Below, in pieces: positions 1 through 8,669 of a DNA stretch of 61,571 nucleotides (position 1 is its first letter; the number at the start of each line of letters is the position of its first letter). The stretch spans positions 1-61,571 of the forward strand of contig JAQWBI010000007.1 of assembly GCA_028706475.1 (NCBI GenBank). The letters are read 5' to 3'. Under the pieces are notes generated by a model. It saw only the letters and a list, made by a program, of their open reading frames with translations, searched no databases and was not told the origin of the DNA. This DNA comes from Candidatus Cloacimonadota bacterium (GTDB taxonomy: Bacteria > Cloacimonadota > Cloacimonadia > Cloacimonadales > Cloacimonadaceae). The translations under genes and the position numbers were made by a program.

Positions 1-313
1 CTGATCGCCAGTCTAAATATCTCCCAAATTTGTCAAGAAAAGCTCGCTTGGAACCATCTCGACCTGCTTTTCTCTAAGAACACAAGGAAAGTAGCATAAT
101 GAAGTGGGAGGTATTGAACAGTCTCATCGAAACCATGTGAATGCCAAGATGAGAAAAATCTTGACGAATACGAGCATATTGTTGTCCTAGGAAATTATGG
201 TCTAGTTGGTAGATGTTTCAGCAGTAACATTATCAATCAACTAGCGTTGGACAATAATTACTGGATCATTTGAAAGCTACAACAGAAAAAATAAAGATAA
301 AAGGAGTCCTTTA
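1..313. other. Intergenic, no gene seen
   Basis: Besides the insertion-sequence scrap I see no coding region, RNA gene or clear promoter here. An AAGGAG ribosome-binding site at 301-306 belongs to the gene starting at 314. Confidence 0.5.
68..126 (-). mobile_element. Insertion-sequence end fragment (IS3-like)
   Basis: This 59-base stretch matches the reverse complement of 59196-59254 at 55 of 59 positions by eye. Read on the minus strand it starts TGAGACTGTTCAATACC, a TG-start terminus as expected for IS3-family ends. The copy at 59196 runs on into a decayed IS3-type transposase; here the sequence diverges soon after the match. It is therefore a scrap of the same element family. No intact transposase is present. 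Confidence 0.5.
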
Positions 314-1915
314 GTGGAAAAAATGATGCTACTGGGCGACGAAGCCCTTGCGCAGGGTGCTTTGGATGCCGGAATCTCCGGTTTCTATGGTTATCCGGGC
401 ACACCCTCAACCGAGATTATTGAATACGCTCAAAAATCTAAACAAGCCCTCGAAGACAAAGTTCACCGTACTTGGTCTTCGAATGAGAAAACAGCCTATG
501 AATCAGCTCTGGGCATGAGCTATGCCGGCAAACGAGCAATGGTAACCATGAAGCATGTCGGTTTGAATGTTGCCGCAGACCCATTCATGAATTCAGCAAT
601 GACCGGAGCACACGGCGGGCTCATTATTGCTGTTGCGGACGATCCCTCCATGCATTCATCGCAAAATGAGCAAGACTCCCGCAATTACGGTCATTCCGCC
701 ATGATACCCATATTGGAACCTTCCAACCAACAAGAATGTTATGATATGGCTTTCTACGGATTTGAACTGTCCGAAAAGTATCATATTCCCGTTTTGCTCC
801 GCCTCACCACTCGTCTCTCACACTCACGCAGCGGGATTCAAAGAAGAGAACGCAAAGCTCAAAACACTGTAAACAAACCTGAAGATATCTTTCAGTTTAT
901 GCTGTTACCGGCTATTGCACGTAAGAAATACAAGAAACTGATCTCCTTACAGGAGAAATTTGATACTGAAGCTCTGAATAGTCCCTTCAACAACTACAAA
1001 TTGGATGCAAAAGATTTCAGCAAGGGTATTGTTACTACGGGGCTTGCCTATAACTATCTGCGAGAAGTCTTTGGCGATTCTCCCATTCCGTTCCCTGTGT
1101 ATAAGATATGCCAATATCCAGCTCCGGTTACCAAGATTCAGGAACTCTACAATAAATGTGACAGCCTGTATTTCTTCGAAGAAGGAATGCCAGTGTTGGA
1201 AGAGCTCTGCAAAGGGATGGCTTGCGAGGGTCAAAAACCAATTCACGGCAGATTGGACGGCACCTTGGACCGCGATGGCGAATTGAATCCGAACAAAGTG
1301 GCAAAAGCTTTAGGTATGCCCGAAAAATATGGCTCAGATATACCGGAGATCGTAGTTGGCCGTCCGCCTGCCCTCTGCGTTGGTTGCCCTCATGCGGACA
1401 GTTTTCTGGCCTTGAATGAGGCCATCAAAGAGTATGGCAGAGGCCATGTTTTCGGCGATATCGGCTGTTATACTCTGGGCTTTATGCCTCCTTACAATGC
1501 GATCAATTCCTGTGTGGACATGGGAGCTTCCATCACCATGGCAAAGGGAGCAGCAGACAGCGGACTTTTCCCCGCCATTGCCGTGATCGGAGACAGCACA
1601 TTTACTCATAGTGGAATGACAGGATTGATGGATTGTATTTACGATAAGACAAACGTCGTGATTGTGATCCTGGACAATAGCACTACCGGTATGACCGGAG
1701 GTCAGGAATACACCGCTTTTGGCAGATTGGAAGAGATATGCTTGGGGCTTGGAGTGGTAAAAGAACACATTCGCACCTTCTTCCCCTTTGTGAAGAATCA
1801 CGAAGAAATGATTCGCATCTACAAAGAAGAGATTGCCTACGAAGGTGTATCTGTGATTATTCCTCGTCGTGAATGCGTACAAACTCTGAAAAGAAAGAAC
1901 AAAAGGGAGTCCTGA
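314..1915 (+). CDS. iorA: Indolepyruvate:ferredoxin oxidoreductase alpha subunit, lacking the ferredoxin domain
   Basis: This is the TPP-binding subunit that oxidatively decarboxylates aryl pyruvates made by transamination of aromatic amino acids, giving aryl-CoA and reduced ferredoxin. The N-terminal pyrimidine-binding domain carries GFYGYPGTPSTEI. CVGCPHADSF lies near residue 355, GDIGCYTLG near 380, and the TPP/Mg motif GDSTFTHSG...LDNSTTGMTGG at about 425-460. The start is GTG at 314, chosen for AAGGAG eight bases upstream. At 533 residues it stops just after the TPP domain. Usual IorA proteins are around 600 or more residues and end in a ferredoxin domain with two [4Fe-4S] clusters, which is absent here. 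iorB follows after one base, so the two are surely co-translated. Electrons must leave by another route, perhaps a separate ferredoxin. Confidence 0.9.
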   Translation: MEKMMLLGDEALAQGALDAGISGFYGYPGTPSTEIIEYAQKSKQALEDKVHRTWSSNEKTAYESALGMSYAGKRAMVTMKHVGLNVAADPFMNSAMTGAHGGLIIAVADDPSMHSSQNEQDSRNYGHSAMIPILEPSNQQECYDMAFYGFELSEKYHIPVLLRLTTRLSHSRSGIQRRERKAQNTVNKPEDIFQFMLLPAIARKKYKKLISLQEKFDTEALNSPFNNYKLDAKDFSKGIVTTGLAYNYLREVFGDSPIPFPVYKICQYPAPVTKIQELYNKCDSLYFFEEGMPVLEELCKGMACEGQKPIHGRLDGTLDRDGELNPNKVAKALGMPEKYGSDIPEIVVGRPPALCVGCPHADSFLALNEAIKEYGRGHVFGDIGCYTLGFMPPYNAINSCVDMGASITMAKGAADSGLFPAIAVIGDSTFTHSGMTGLMDCIYDKTNVVIVILDNSTTGMTGGQEYTAFGRLEEICLGLGVVKEHIRTFFPFVKNHEEMIRIYKEEIAYEGVSVIIPRRECVQTLKRKNKRES

Positions 1916-1916
1916 G

Positions 1917-2486
1917 ATGAAGAAAGATATTATTCTTGCCGGAGTTGGTGGACAGGGTATCCTGACCATCGCGACCATCCTGGGTAATGCAGCTCTAAAC
2001 AGAGGTTGGCAGTTGAAACAAGCTGAGGTTCACGGAATGAGTCAACGTGGTGGCGACGTACAAAGCCATTTACGTTTGTCGGACAGCACTATTCACAGTG
2101 ATCTGATCACAATGGGCGATGCGGATATGATCCTCTCTGTGGAACCAATGGAGAGTTTACGCTACCTGCCTTTCCTCTCGAAAGACGGGTGGATCATCAC
2201 AAACTCAAAGCCCTTCATCAATATTCCCAATTATCCCGATCCCGAAGTAGTGTACAATGCCATTAAAACAGTAAAAAACAACGTTCTTTTCGATGCTGAT
2301 CAGATAGCCAAAGACATTAAAGCCCCTCGTGCGATGAATATCATAGTATTGGGTGCAGCTATTAAGCATCTGGGCTTTTCTGAGACGGAAATTGTGGAAA
2401 GCATAAAAAGCATCTTTAGCCGTAAAGGTGAATCTATCGTGGAATCCAATATCAATGCTCTGCAAGCCGGAATGGCAATAAGCTGA
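1917..2486 (+). CDS. iorB: Indolepyruvate:ferredoxin oxidoreductase beta subunit
   Basis: This is the gamma-type domain subunit that pairs with IorA. The N-terminus DIILAGVGGQGILTIA is the glycine-rich signature of the family, followed by EVHGMSQRGGDVQSHLR, typical of IorB. Its 189 residues are the normal length. The ATG sits two bases past the iorA stop, with an AGGGAG site inside the end of iorA. A strong hairpin follows the stop, so iorAB looks like a two-gene operon. The product is cytoplasmic. Confidence 0.92.
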   Translation: MKKDIILAGVGGQGILTIATILGNAALNRGWQLKQAEVHGMSQRGGDVQSHLRLSDSTIHSDLITMGDADMILSVEPMESLRYLPFLSKDGWIITNSKPFINIPNYPDPEVVYNAIKTVKNNVLFDADQIAKDIKAPRAMNIIVLGAAIKHLGFSETEIVESIKSIFSRKGESIVESNINALQAGMAIS

Positions 2487-2504
2487 GGATTGAAGATATC
2501 TATC

Positions 2505-2540
2505 AAGCCCGTAGAAAGATAATCTACGGGCTTTATTCTC
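2505..2540 (+). terminator. Hairpin terminator after iorAB
   Basis: A perfect 11 bp stem (AAGCCCGTAGA at 2505-2515 with TCTACGGGCTT at 2523-2533) encloses a 7-base loop and is followed by TTATTCTC. The T-run is weak but the stem is strong. Confidence 0.65.
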
Positions 2541-2617
2541 CGCATAAAGCATTTGACAAAAATCCCACGGTACAGAGCATGGGATAATCGGGGTATATCC
2601 CCCACAGGAGTGTTATC

Positions 2618-3178
2618 GTGAATATCATAAACAACAAAACCGGCTGGATAGAAGTAATCTGCGGGAGTATGTTTAGCGGAAAAACCGAAGAGCTGATTCG
2701 CCGTGTCCGCAGAGCCGAATATGCCAAACAACAGGTTCTTGTATTCAAACCATCCATCGATAATCGCTACGATAGCGAAAGCATCGTATCACATTCAAAC
2801 ATGAAGGCACCATCCATCCCAATCAATGAAGTCTCCGAGATCTATTCATATCTACAGGAAGACACGCAGATAGTTGCCATCGATGAAGCTCAATTCTTCG
2901 ATGAGTCCATTGTAGGCATCTGCAACGACCTTGCAGATCAAGGATATCGGGTAATCGTAGCTGGCCTGGATCAGGATTACAAGGGTAGCCCCTTTGGCAG
3001 TATGCCGCAGTTGCTGGCCATAGCCGAATACGTTACCAAGAACCTTGCAATCTGCGTGCATTGCGGTAATCCCGCCAATCGGACTCAAAGAACCGTTCAC
3101 AAGGAAGAACAAATCCTAGTGGGCTCCACCGATGCTTATGAAGCCCGCTGCCGCAATTGCCACGAGGTTCTGGATTGA
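2618..3178 (+). CDS. tdk: Thymidine kinase, type II
   Basis: It phosphorylates thymidine to dTMP with ATP in the pyrimidine salvage pathway. The P-loop is [11 protein letters not shown] near residue 13, the Walker B region is VAIDEAQFF near 89, and the C-terminal zinc site is formed by CVHCG and CRNCH. At 186 residues it fits the small tetrameric type II family. The start is GTG at 2618, with CAGGAG about ten bases upstream. Its stop overlaps the start of the YggT gene (TGATG), which suggests translational coupling to an unrelated membrane gene. Confidence 0.95.
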   Translation: MNIINNKTGWIEVICGSMFSGKTEELIRRVRRAEYAKQQVLVFKPSIDNRYDSESIVSHSNMKAPSIPINEVSEIYSYLQEDTQIVAIDEAQFFDESIVGICNDLADQGYRVIVAGLDQDYKGSPFGSMPQLLAIAEYVTKNLAICVHCGNPANRTQRTVHKEEQILVGSTDAYEARCRNCHEVLD

Positions 3179-3441
3179 TGATTTACAGCCCGCAAGTGCT
3201 CATTGTGCTCTTGATTATTAGGATGATAGACATCTACAATATGGTAATTTTCGCACGTGTAATTGCCAGTTGGCTGGTTCAAAATCCCTATAATCCCATT
3301 TATCGCTTCTTGTTTTCCATGACGGAACCCATTTTGGCACCTCTTCGCAGAGTGATGCCAAACATGGGCCTTGATTTTTCGCCAATTGTGGCTTATCTTC
3401 TCTTAAACATCCTGCAAAGGATACTGGCAAGTTTTATTTAG
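3178..3441 (+). CDS. YggT family membrane protein
   Basis: This is an 87-residue integral membrane protein with two hydrophobic segments (about residues 5-30 and 60-85). The conserved core VIASWLVQNPYNPIYRF followed by TEPILAPLRRVMP is characteristic of the YggT/YlmG family. That family is linked to cell-division and envelope loci, often beside divIVA as here. The ATG at 3178 overlaps the tdk stop. A start at 3157 is also open but lies inside tdk and lacks a better ribosome site. The biochemical function is unknown for the family. Confidence 0.88.
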   Translation: MIYSPQVLIVLLIIRMIDIYNMVIFARVIASWLVQNPYNPIYRFLFSMTEPILAPLRRVMPNMGLDFSPIVAYLLLNILQRILASFI

Positions 3442-3455
3442 CAGGAGGAATCTAA

Positions 3456-4025
3456 ATGCCACTTTTTCCTTTAGATATCAGACATCAGGAGTTTTCCGGA
3501 CAAATGTTCGGATACAACAAAAAAGAAGTACGTGCGTTTTTGGATCAGATCGCTAATGAACTGGAAGAGTTGCTTAAAAAACAAGAGCGGGAATTGGCTC
3601 GCCGCGAACAAAAACAGTATGAGATAACTCAGGAAGCAGTTACCGCTAATACCGCGGTGGAAGACCTCAAGCGCAGAGAAGAGCTGATTAGCCGTACTTT
3701 GGTGTTTGCCGAAAAGACTAAGGCAGACATCATTGCAAACGCCCGCAAAGAAGCTGAAAACATCATTCATGAAGCAGAATTGAAAGCCAAACGCGCCATC
3801 AATGAAGCCAAACAACATCTTAGCGTTTTGGAGCACCAGTATCTCTCAATTAAGGAACAAAAACGCCAGTTTCTCATGCAATTCAGAGTCGAGCTTCAGA
3901 GCTTTCAGGATAGGATCAGTAAGGATCCTTTGCTTAGCAAGGATACCGAACAGCTTATGGACGGCGAATTTAAACAGATCAAAGAAGAAATCGTTCCGAA
4001 CAAACCTGCTGGGGAAAGCAGATGA
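3456..4025 (+). CDS. DivIVA-family coiled-coil protein
   Basis: The N-terminus (PLDIRHQEFSGQMFGYNK followed by EVRAFLDQIANELEEL) matches the DivIVA lipid-binding and coiled-coil signature. A long charged, Ala/Glu/Lys-rich coiled coil follows to about residue 150. DivIVA-like proteins mark curved membranes and organise division or polar growth in the bacteria where they are studied. An AGGAGG site precedes the ATG. The gene lies directly after yggT, a pairing seen in many bacteria, and its stop overlaps the next start (ATGA). Role in this organism is inferred from the family. Confidence 0.85.
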   Translation: MPLFPLDIRHQEFSGQMFGYNKKEVRAFLDQIANELEELLKKQERELARREQKQYEITQEAVTANTAVEDLKRREELISRTLVFAEKTKADIIANARKEAENIIHEAELKAKRAINEAKQHLSVLEHQYLSIKEQKRQFLMQFRVELQSFQDRISKDPLLSKDTEQLMDGEFKQIKEEIVPNKPAGESR

Positions 4026-4828
4026 ACTATCGCGATACCGCAGAGTGGCTCACGCATAAATTGACTGAACGACCCCTTCTCGCTGTCATTTTGGGCACCG
4101 GTCTCAGCGATATGGCCGAAACTTTTGAGATAATCCAAACAATTCCATATGACGAGATCCCTGGATTTGTGATGAGTACTGCCCCATCTCACAAAGGCAA
4201 CCTGATCCTCGCAAGAAGTGAAGGCAAAACGATTCTGCTTCTACAAGGGAGATTCCATTATTATGAAGGTTATTCGATGCCTCAGGTAGTGTTTCCCACC
4301 AGAGTAGTTGCCGCTATGGGATTAAAGACACTTGTGGTCACCAATGCTGCCGGAAGTCTGCGTAAGTCTCTGTCTCCTGGATCCATAGTTCAAATAACGG
4401 ATCATATCAATTGCATGGGAACCAATCCCTTGATCGGCAAGAATGATGATAAACTGGGTGAACGCTTCCCCTCTATGAACGATCTCTACGATCCTGATTA
4501 TCGAAGACTCTGCGACGAAATTGCTGCTTCACATGATATTGAAACCCATAAGGGAGTATATGTGGCAGTGTGTGGACCCAGCCTGGAAACCAAAGCCGAA
4601 TGCGCTGCCTTTGCTGGTATGGGAGCAGATCTAGTAGGAATGTCCACGGTTCCCGAAGTTCTCGCAGCGCGTCATGCAGGCATGCGTGTAATCGCTTACT
4701 CCATTGTAACAAACTATAGCAACCTCTTTCACAGTGAAGCTCATTCGCAAGAAGAGATCCGTCAAAACGCTGCTGTTGCCTCCCAAAATCTAAAGCAGAT
4801 CATATCTGGCTTTATTGCATCGTTATGA
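4022..4828 (+). CDS. punA: Purine nucleoside phosphorylase
   Basis: It phosphorolyses purine nucleosides (inosine/guanosine type) to base plus ribose-1-phosphate. Family marks are LAVILGTGLSDMAETF near the N-terminus (phosphate loop), GRFHYYEGYSMPQVVFP near residue 76, TNAAGSL near 117, and GMGADLVGMSTVPEV near 205. The 268-residue length is that of the trimeric PNP family. The start overlaps the divIVA stop (ATGA). Together with tdk it makes a small nucleoside-salvage group embedded in division genes. Confidence 0.93.
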   Translation: MNYRDTAEWLTHKLTERPLLAVILGTGLSDMAETFEIIQTIPYDEIPGFVMSTAPSHKGNLILARSEGKTILLLQGRFHYYEGYSMPQVVFPTRVVAAMGLKTLVVTNAAGSLRKSLSPGSIVQITDHINCMGTNPLIGKNDDKLGERFPSMNDLYDPDYRRLCDEIAASHDIETHKGVYVAVCGPSLETKAECAAFAGMGADLVGMSTVPEVLAARHAGMRVIAYSIVTNYSNLFHSEAHSQEEIRQNAAVASQNLKQIISGFIASL

Positions 4829-4836
4829 TATTTTCA

Positions 4837-4865
4837 TTGACACACTTGTGCCCTTATTTTACCAT
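4837..4865 (+). promoter_or_regulatory. Candidate sigma-70 promoter for the DksA-like gene
   Basis: TTGACA at 4837-4842 and TACCAT at 4860-4865 are separated by 17 bases, about 40 bases before the start codon at 4907. The -35 box is perfect and the -10 box matches at four of six positions. Confidence 0.55.
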
Positions 4866-4906
4866 GAAATATTGAAATATATGAGAGTAAAGATTAGGAG
4901 AATCTA

Positions 4907-5308
4907 ATGGCCAGGAAAACACTTACTACCGACAAACTGCAATACTTTGAAGAGCTTATCCGTAATGAACTCAATGAAAGTGTGCAGTACATCGAGAATA
5001 TAAACAAAGAACAGAGCGTTGGCGCTCGCGAGAGTAGTGGCGATCTTTCCAGCTATGCTTATCATCAGGCAGACCAGGGTTCAGATACGAATTATATGGA
5101 ACACACTGTAAAAATGATGGAAAGCGAGAGAGAAAAAATCCGTTTATTGAACGATGCCATGCGCCGCATCCAGGACGGCACCTTCGGTGTCTGCGAAATG
5201 TGCGGTGAACTGATTCCTGATACACGTTTGCAGATCCTCCCCTATGCTACACTCTGCATAGATTGCAAGGAAAAGATGGAAGAGAAAAAGAGGAAGCAAA
5301 GACGCTGA
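4907..5308 (+). CDS. DksA/TraR-type zinc-finger protein
   Basis: A 133-residue protein with an N-terminal helical coiled coil and a C-terminal C4 zinc finger: CEMCG near residue 103 and CIDCKEK near 124. The family binds the RNA polymerase secondary channel and tunes transcription, commonly with ppGpp. DxxDA-type tip residues are not clear here, so it may be a YteA-like relative rather than true DksA. An AGGAG site at 4896 and a promoter at 4837 precede it. lspA follows six bases downstream, an arrangement seen in several bacterial lineages. Confidence 0.85.
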   Translation: MARKTLTTDKLQYFEELIRNELNESVQYIENINKEQSVGARESSGDLSSYAYHQADQGSDTNYMEHTVKMMESEREKIRLLNDAMRRIQDGTFGVCEMCGELIPDTRLQILPYATLCIDCKEKMEEKKRKQRR

Positions 5309-5314
5309 ACCAGC

Positions 5315-5872
5315 ATGACAAAATTGAAGACTTCTCCCGCCTACCTGATCATGCTTATAATCCTTGTGGCAGATCAGCTTACAAAGCTATTAATAAGGAT
5401 CAACCTGGATTTACATCATAGTATTCCCATATTTTCCAATATCTTTGGGGATACTTTTATGCTCACTCATGTGAACAATACCGGTGCCGCCTTCAGCATT
5501 GGCTTTTCCAGTGATGTTACCAACCGGATATTCTTTATAGTAACTACACTTTTGGCCATTATCTTGATCCTCTACCTGCTATACCAAAGCACTCACCGCA
5601 TACAGGTAATAGCTTTTGGGCTGGTAATGGGCGGAGCCTTGGGAAATCTTTTCGACAGAATTTTTCGAGGTGGAGTTACAGATTTTATCGACGTGGACTT
5701 TCCGGATTTCATAATGCAGAGATTCCCCATTTTCAACATTGCAGACAGTGCGATCTTTATCGCTGTATGTCTGCTGATTATCGATATGCTTCTTATCAAG
5801 GACGCTCAAGCTGTAGAGGCTGATGATTGTTCGGAACAAATCCATGAAGAGATTCATACCAAGGAGATATAA
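5315..5872 (+). CDS. lspA: Lipoprotein signal peptidase
   Basis: An inner-membrane aspartyl protease that cuts prolipoprotein signal peptides. There are four hydrophobic segments, and the family blocks are visible: VADQLTKLLI near residue 20, NTGAAFS near 57, GALGNLFDRIFRGGVTDFID near 110 and FNIADSAIF near 140. The two catalytic aspartates lie in the last two blocks. At 185 residues it is slightly longer than usual because of an acidic C-terminal tail. The next gene begins at the base after its stop, with AAGGAGATATAA overlapping the lspA end, so the two are coupled. Confidence 0.95.
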   Translation: MTKLKTSPAYLIMLIILVADQLTKLLIRINLDLHHSIPIFSNIFGDTFMLTHVNNTGAAFSIGFSSDVTNRIFFIVTTLLAIILILYLLYQSTHRIQVIAFGLVMGGALGNLFDRIFRGGVTDFIDVDFPDFIMQRFPIFNIADSAIFIAVCLLIIDMLLIKDAQAVEADDCSEQIHEEIHTKEI

Positions 5873-7273
5873 ATGAAAGGTATAGTTCTTAGTGTTTTAA
5901 TCCTGACTTTTACGGTCGGAATCATGGCAGATGTATTGACCTGTTATGATGTTCAATATACTACGAATACCAACGGCAATTCACCCTACAAGGATCAAAC
6001 TGTTACTGTAGGCGCTGTAGTAAGCGCATTAATCCCGAATACCGGTTTGTACCTCAGCGATCCTGAAGGCGGACCATGGAGTGGTCTCTACGTCTACGGA
6101 AGAAATGCCGCTGCAGCATTGGCCATAGGAGATTTTGTAAATATTACCGGAGAGATCATGGAGTACTCCGGCCTTACAGAGATGAGCCTGCCCGATACTT
6201 GGGAAATCATATCCAGCAGTAATCCTATCCCCGAGGCAATAGACCTCAGCACTGCTGAAGTACCTTACAACAATAATATTTCTGAGCAGTGGGAAGGCGT
6301 ATTGGTTAGCATATACGATCTCACTGTAGTTTCAACTCCCGATACTTACGGCCAATGGAGAGTCTCCAGCGGCAGCGCTCAATCCATGATTGACGACGTT
6401 ATGTACCGCCCTACTTCAATCAACGTCGGCGATACCTGGTACAGGATTTCCGGAATTGTGGATCAACATACCAGTGCTGGATATAAAATAAATCCTCGCA
6501 GTGCGCAAGACATGGTAAAAGAAGACAACATTGATAATTCTCAGATTACTGTATCCTCCGTAGCTAATGCCGCTATCGGTGAAAGCCATGTTCTGAATGT
6601 GGAGACTACTCATATTAGCCAGGAATGGAATGTTCAATCCTATGCTATGAGTTTGCAATACGATGCCAATTCCCTTGAATTTGAAGATGTGATCATCGAC
6701 AGTACACTTACACTGAGTCAACCCACCATATCTCATTTAGGTATCGGTGAGCTGAAAATCATGTATCAAGCTGCTGAACAGATGATCTCTACTTCTCCCG
6801 CTGTACTTCTAAAGTTGAAGTTCAAAGTAAAAAGTTATGGTAACCTTGAAGTTGCCATCACCGAATTCATGTATAATGATATCGTACTTAGCAGTCTAAA
6901 TTCGGGCATAATCAACGTAAAAATCACTGAGAACAAAGCTCACCTTTCCATCTCCGGATCCGTTACTGGGAAAAACAGCTTCAATCCCTCCATGAATGAG
7001 AAGATCAAGATCGAATACGGAACCAAACTTGGTTTTATGGCCAAAGCAATTGTGCGCATTTACGACGCTCAAGGGCGTTTAGTCGCAACTCCTGTAAACA
7101 AAAACTTCAACAGCCCCACTGGATTCGAGAATATTATGTGGGATGGACGCGACAGCAACATGAAGCGGCTTGAACCAGGCTTGTATTACTGCCATGCTGA
7201 GATCAGCAACAGAGAAACCAGCAAAAGATACTCAACGGTACAACCTATCGTGATTAAAACACGTTTGAAATGA
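5873..7273 (+). CDS. Secreted multidomain protein with OB-fold-like, cohesin-like and FlgD-type domains
   Basis: An exported protein with a signal peptide (KGIVLSVLILTFTVGIMA). Residues about 20-215 contain TVGAVVSALIPNTGLYLSDP and GDFVNITGEIMEYSGLTEM, resembling the OB-fold modules of secreted nuclease-associated proteins. Residues about 225-345 form a beta-rich module (VQSYAMSLQYDANSLEFEDV) like cohesin or dockerin-partner folds. The C-terminus VRIYDAQGRLVATPV...WDGRDSN...LEPGLYYC is a FlgD-like Ig tail as used for type IX-style sorting. No catalytic residues can be assigned. Its stop overlaps an ATG used by no obvious gene; the PorV-like gene follows at 7285. The function is unknown. Confidence 0.7.
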   Translation: MKGIVLSVLILTFTVGIMADVLTCYDVQYTTNTNGNSPYKDQTVTVGAVVSALIPNTGLYLSDPEGGPWSGLYVYGRNAAAALAIGDFVNITGEIMEYSGLTEMSLPDTWEIISSSNPIPEAIDLSTAEVPYNNNISEQWEGVLVSIYDLTVVSTPDTYGQWRVSSGSAQSMIDDVMYRPTSINVGDTWYRISGIVDQHTSAGYKINPRSAQDMVKEDNIDNSQITVSSVANAAIGESHVLNVETTHISQEWNVQSYAMSLQYDANSLEFEDVIIDSTLTLSQPTISHLGIGELKIMYQAAEQMISTSPAVLLKLKFKVKSYGNLEVAITEFMYNDIVLSSLNSGIINVKITENKAHLSISGSVTGKNSFNPSMNEKIKIEYGTKLGFMAKAIVRIYDAQGRLVATPVNKNFNSPTGFENIMWDGRDSNMKRLEPGLYYCHAEISNRETSKRYSTVQPIVIKTRLK

Positions 7274-7284
7274 GGGAGATAAGC

Positions 7285-8130
7285 ATGAAAAAGATACTAC
7301 TATTAACACTGATCCTGATTCCCTGTGCCATGCTTCTGGCAGTTTTTGATGATTATCAACCTTCCGCTCGTGCCCGCGGTTTTGGGGGAGCCTTCACTGG
7401 AGTTGCCGACGATGTAAATACTATGTTTTACAATCCTGCCGGACTGGCAGATACCCATTACGAAGCCAAGATTGGTTTTTCTCAGCTTAACGGTGAAAAG
7501 TTTTCTGAGTACAAAACCATAGCAATAGGCCTCTCTCTTCCCAAGCGTCTTGGTACTATGGGCGCCGGTGTTCGCATGATGGATGTGGATTATGAGGATT
7601 TTACCCTGTATCGGGATCAGATCTATACTCTCAGTCATGCCTTCACCCTGCAAAAGGATATTCATTCCACCATCAACGTTGGATATAACCTCAATTACTA
7701 TAACTTGCGCTTTGACGACGATGACGATACTGATGATGCTTTTGGGCTTGATCTTGGCGTTACAGCACTCTTACACACCCGTACAAAGCTTGGTTTTGCA
7801 GTTACTAACCTCACAAAATCCAAGATGGGCTTCGAGAATCAGATTGATCTTCCCAGCAAACTAGCCTTGGGCATATCCTACATCCCCTACGATGGAGTTA
7901 CGACTACTGTAGAAGTGAAGAAGGATTTTGCCGAAACCACAGAGTTTATGGGCGGTGTGGAAGCCAGAATCTTCGATCCCCTGTATATTCGCGCCGGTGT
8001 ACATCAAAATCCCGCTACATATTCTGCTGGAGCTACCTTTGTGTTGGAAGGAGTATCTTTGGATTACTCCTTTACCATGCATTCTGTACTGTCACCCACT
8101 CATTACATAAACTTAGGCTACAATTTCTAA
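7285..8130 (+). CDS. PorV/UPF0164-type outer-membrane beta-barrel protein
   Basis: A 281-residue barrel with a signal peptide (MKKILLLTLILIPCAMLLA). The segment SARARGFGGAFTGVADDVNT and MFYNPAGLAD near residue 40 is the hallmark of the PorV/OMPP1-like family. Alternating amphipathic strands follow and the protein ends in YNF, a typical aromatic barrel terminus. ATG 7285 is preferred over 7270 because GAGGGAG lies seven bases upstream and the signal peptide starts there. PorV-family proteins can shuttle cargo of type IX secretion; the neighbouring FlgD-tailed protein fits that, but this is inference. Confidence 0.78.
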   Translation: MKKILLLTLILIPCAMLLAVFDDYQPSARARGFGGAFTGVADDVNTMFYNPAGLADTHYEAKIGFSQLNGEKFSEYKTIAIGLSLPKRLGTMGAGVRMMDVDYEDFTLYRDQIYTLSHAFTLQKDIHSTINVGYNLNYYNLRFDDDDDTDDAFGLDLGVTALLHTRTKLGFAVTNLTKSKMGFENQIDLPSKLALGISYIPYDGVTTTVEVKKDFAETTEFMGGVEARIFDPLYIRAGVHQNPATYSAGATFVLEGVSLDYSFTMHSVLSPTHYINLGYNF

Positions 8131-8140
8131 AGGAGATATT

Positions 8141-8419
8141 ATGGCAACTAGCTTCAGACGTTTTTTCCCCGCATACTTACCGCTATTGTTAGAAATCTTC
8201 AGACACTTCAAAAGAGATTTGAACCACAATGGAAACATCCGAAAAACTGACCACAATTCCGAAAAGATGGCTACCATAGAACATCTGCTAGTACGCTTGG
8301 AAAAGAAGATCCAATTCAACCGCGAAACATATGAGAAGATAGCCCGACGGATATACATCTGGCTTACGATAAACAGTATTATTCTCATAGCTATCGGGGT
8401 GAAGATCTTCTTCTATTGA
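8141..8419 (+). CDS. Small membrane protein, unknown function
   Basis: A 92-residue protein not recognised as any family. It has a basic N-terminus, a short amphipathic region, a charged middle (residues 35-68) and one C-terminal membrane segment (IWLTINSIILIAIGVKIFF, about 72-90). AAAGGAGATATT directly precedes the ATG, the same ribosome-site context as its upstream neighbours, so it is probably the last gene of the lspA-PorV unit. A terminator hairpin follows at 8443. Confidence 0.6.
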   Translation: MATSFRRFFPAYLPLLLEIFRHFKRDLNHNGNIRKTDHNSEKMATIEHLLVRLEKKIQFNRETYEKIARRIYIWLTINSIILIAIGVKIFFY

Positions 8420-8442
8420 GCCAGTATTCAGCCTTAATATAC

Positions 8443-8476
8443 ATACAGGTTTCTCTTTAGGGAAGCCTGTATTTTT
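8443..8476 (+). terminator. Rho-independent terminator
   Basis: ATACAGG (8443-8449) pairs with CCTGTAT (8466-8472), with further TTC/GAA pairing inside, followed by TTTTT. It closes the unit that ends with the small membrane protein. The rest of 8477-8660 shows nothing recognisable. Confidence 0.75.
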
Positions 8477-8669
8477 ATGCTTAGCGGTAGCACTATGTCA
8501 ATAGAGCCTTTTATTCCTTTGGGACCATGACCAATTACTAATGGATTATATCTTGGTTTTGATTATGAAGTGTTCTATAAAAGATAGTGCCACAAGTATC
8601 TACAGAAAACGTACAAGGCATCTTCGATAAAGGTTTGACAAAGAAGATGGAAATAATATTTTGGAATTC

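Noticed and set aside
1334-1978. 214-residue frame opposite iorA
   Set aside because: It is an antisense shadow of a conserved TPP-enzyme region.
2553-2588. TTGACA and GATAAT before tdk as a promoter
   Set aside because: The spacing is 24 bases, too long for a standard promoter.
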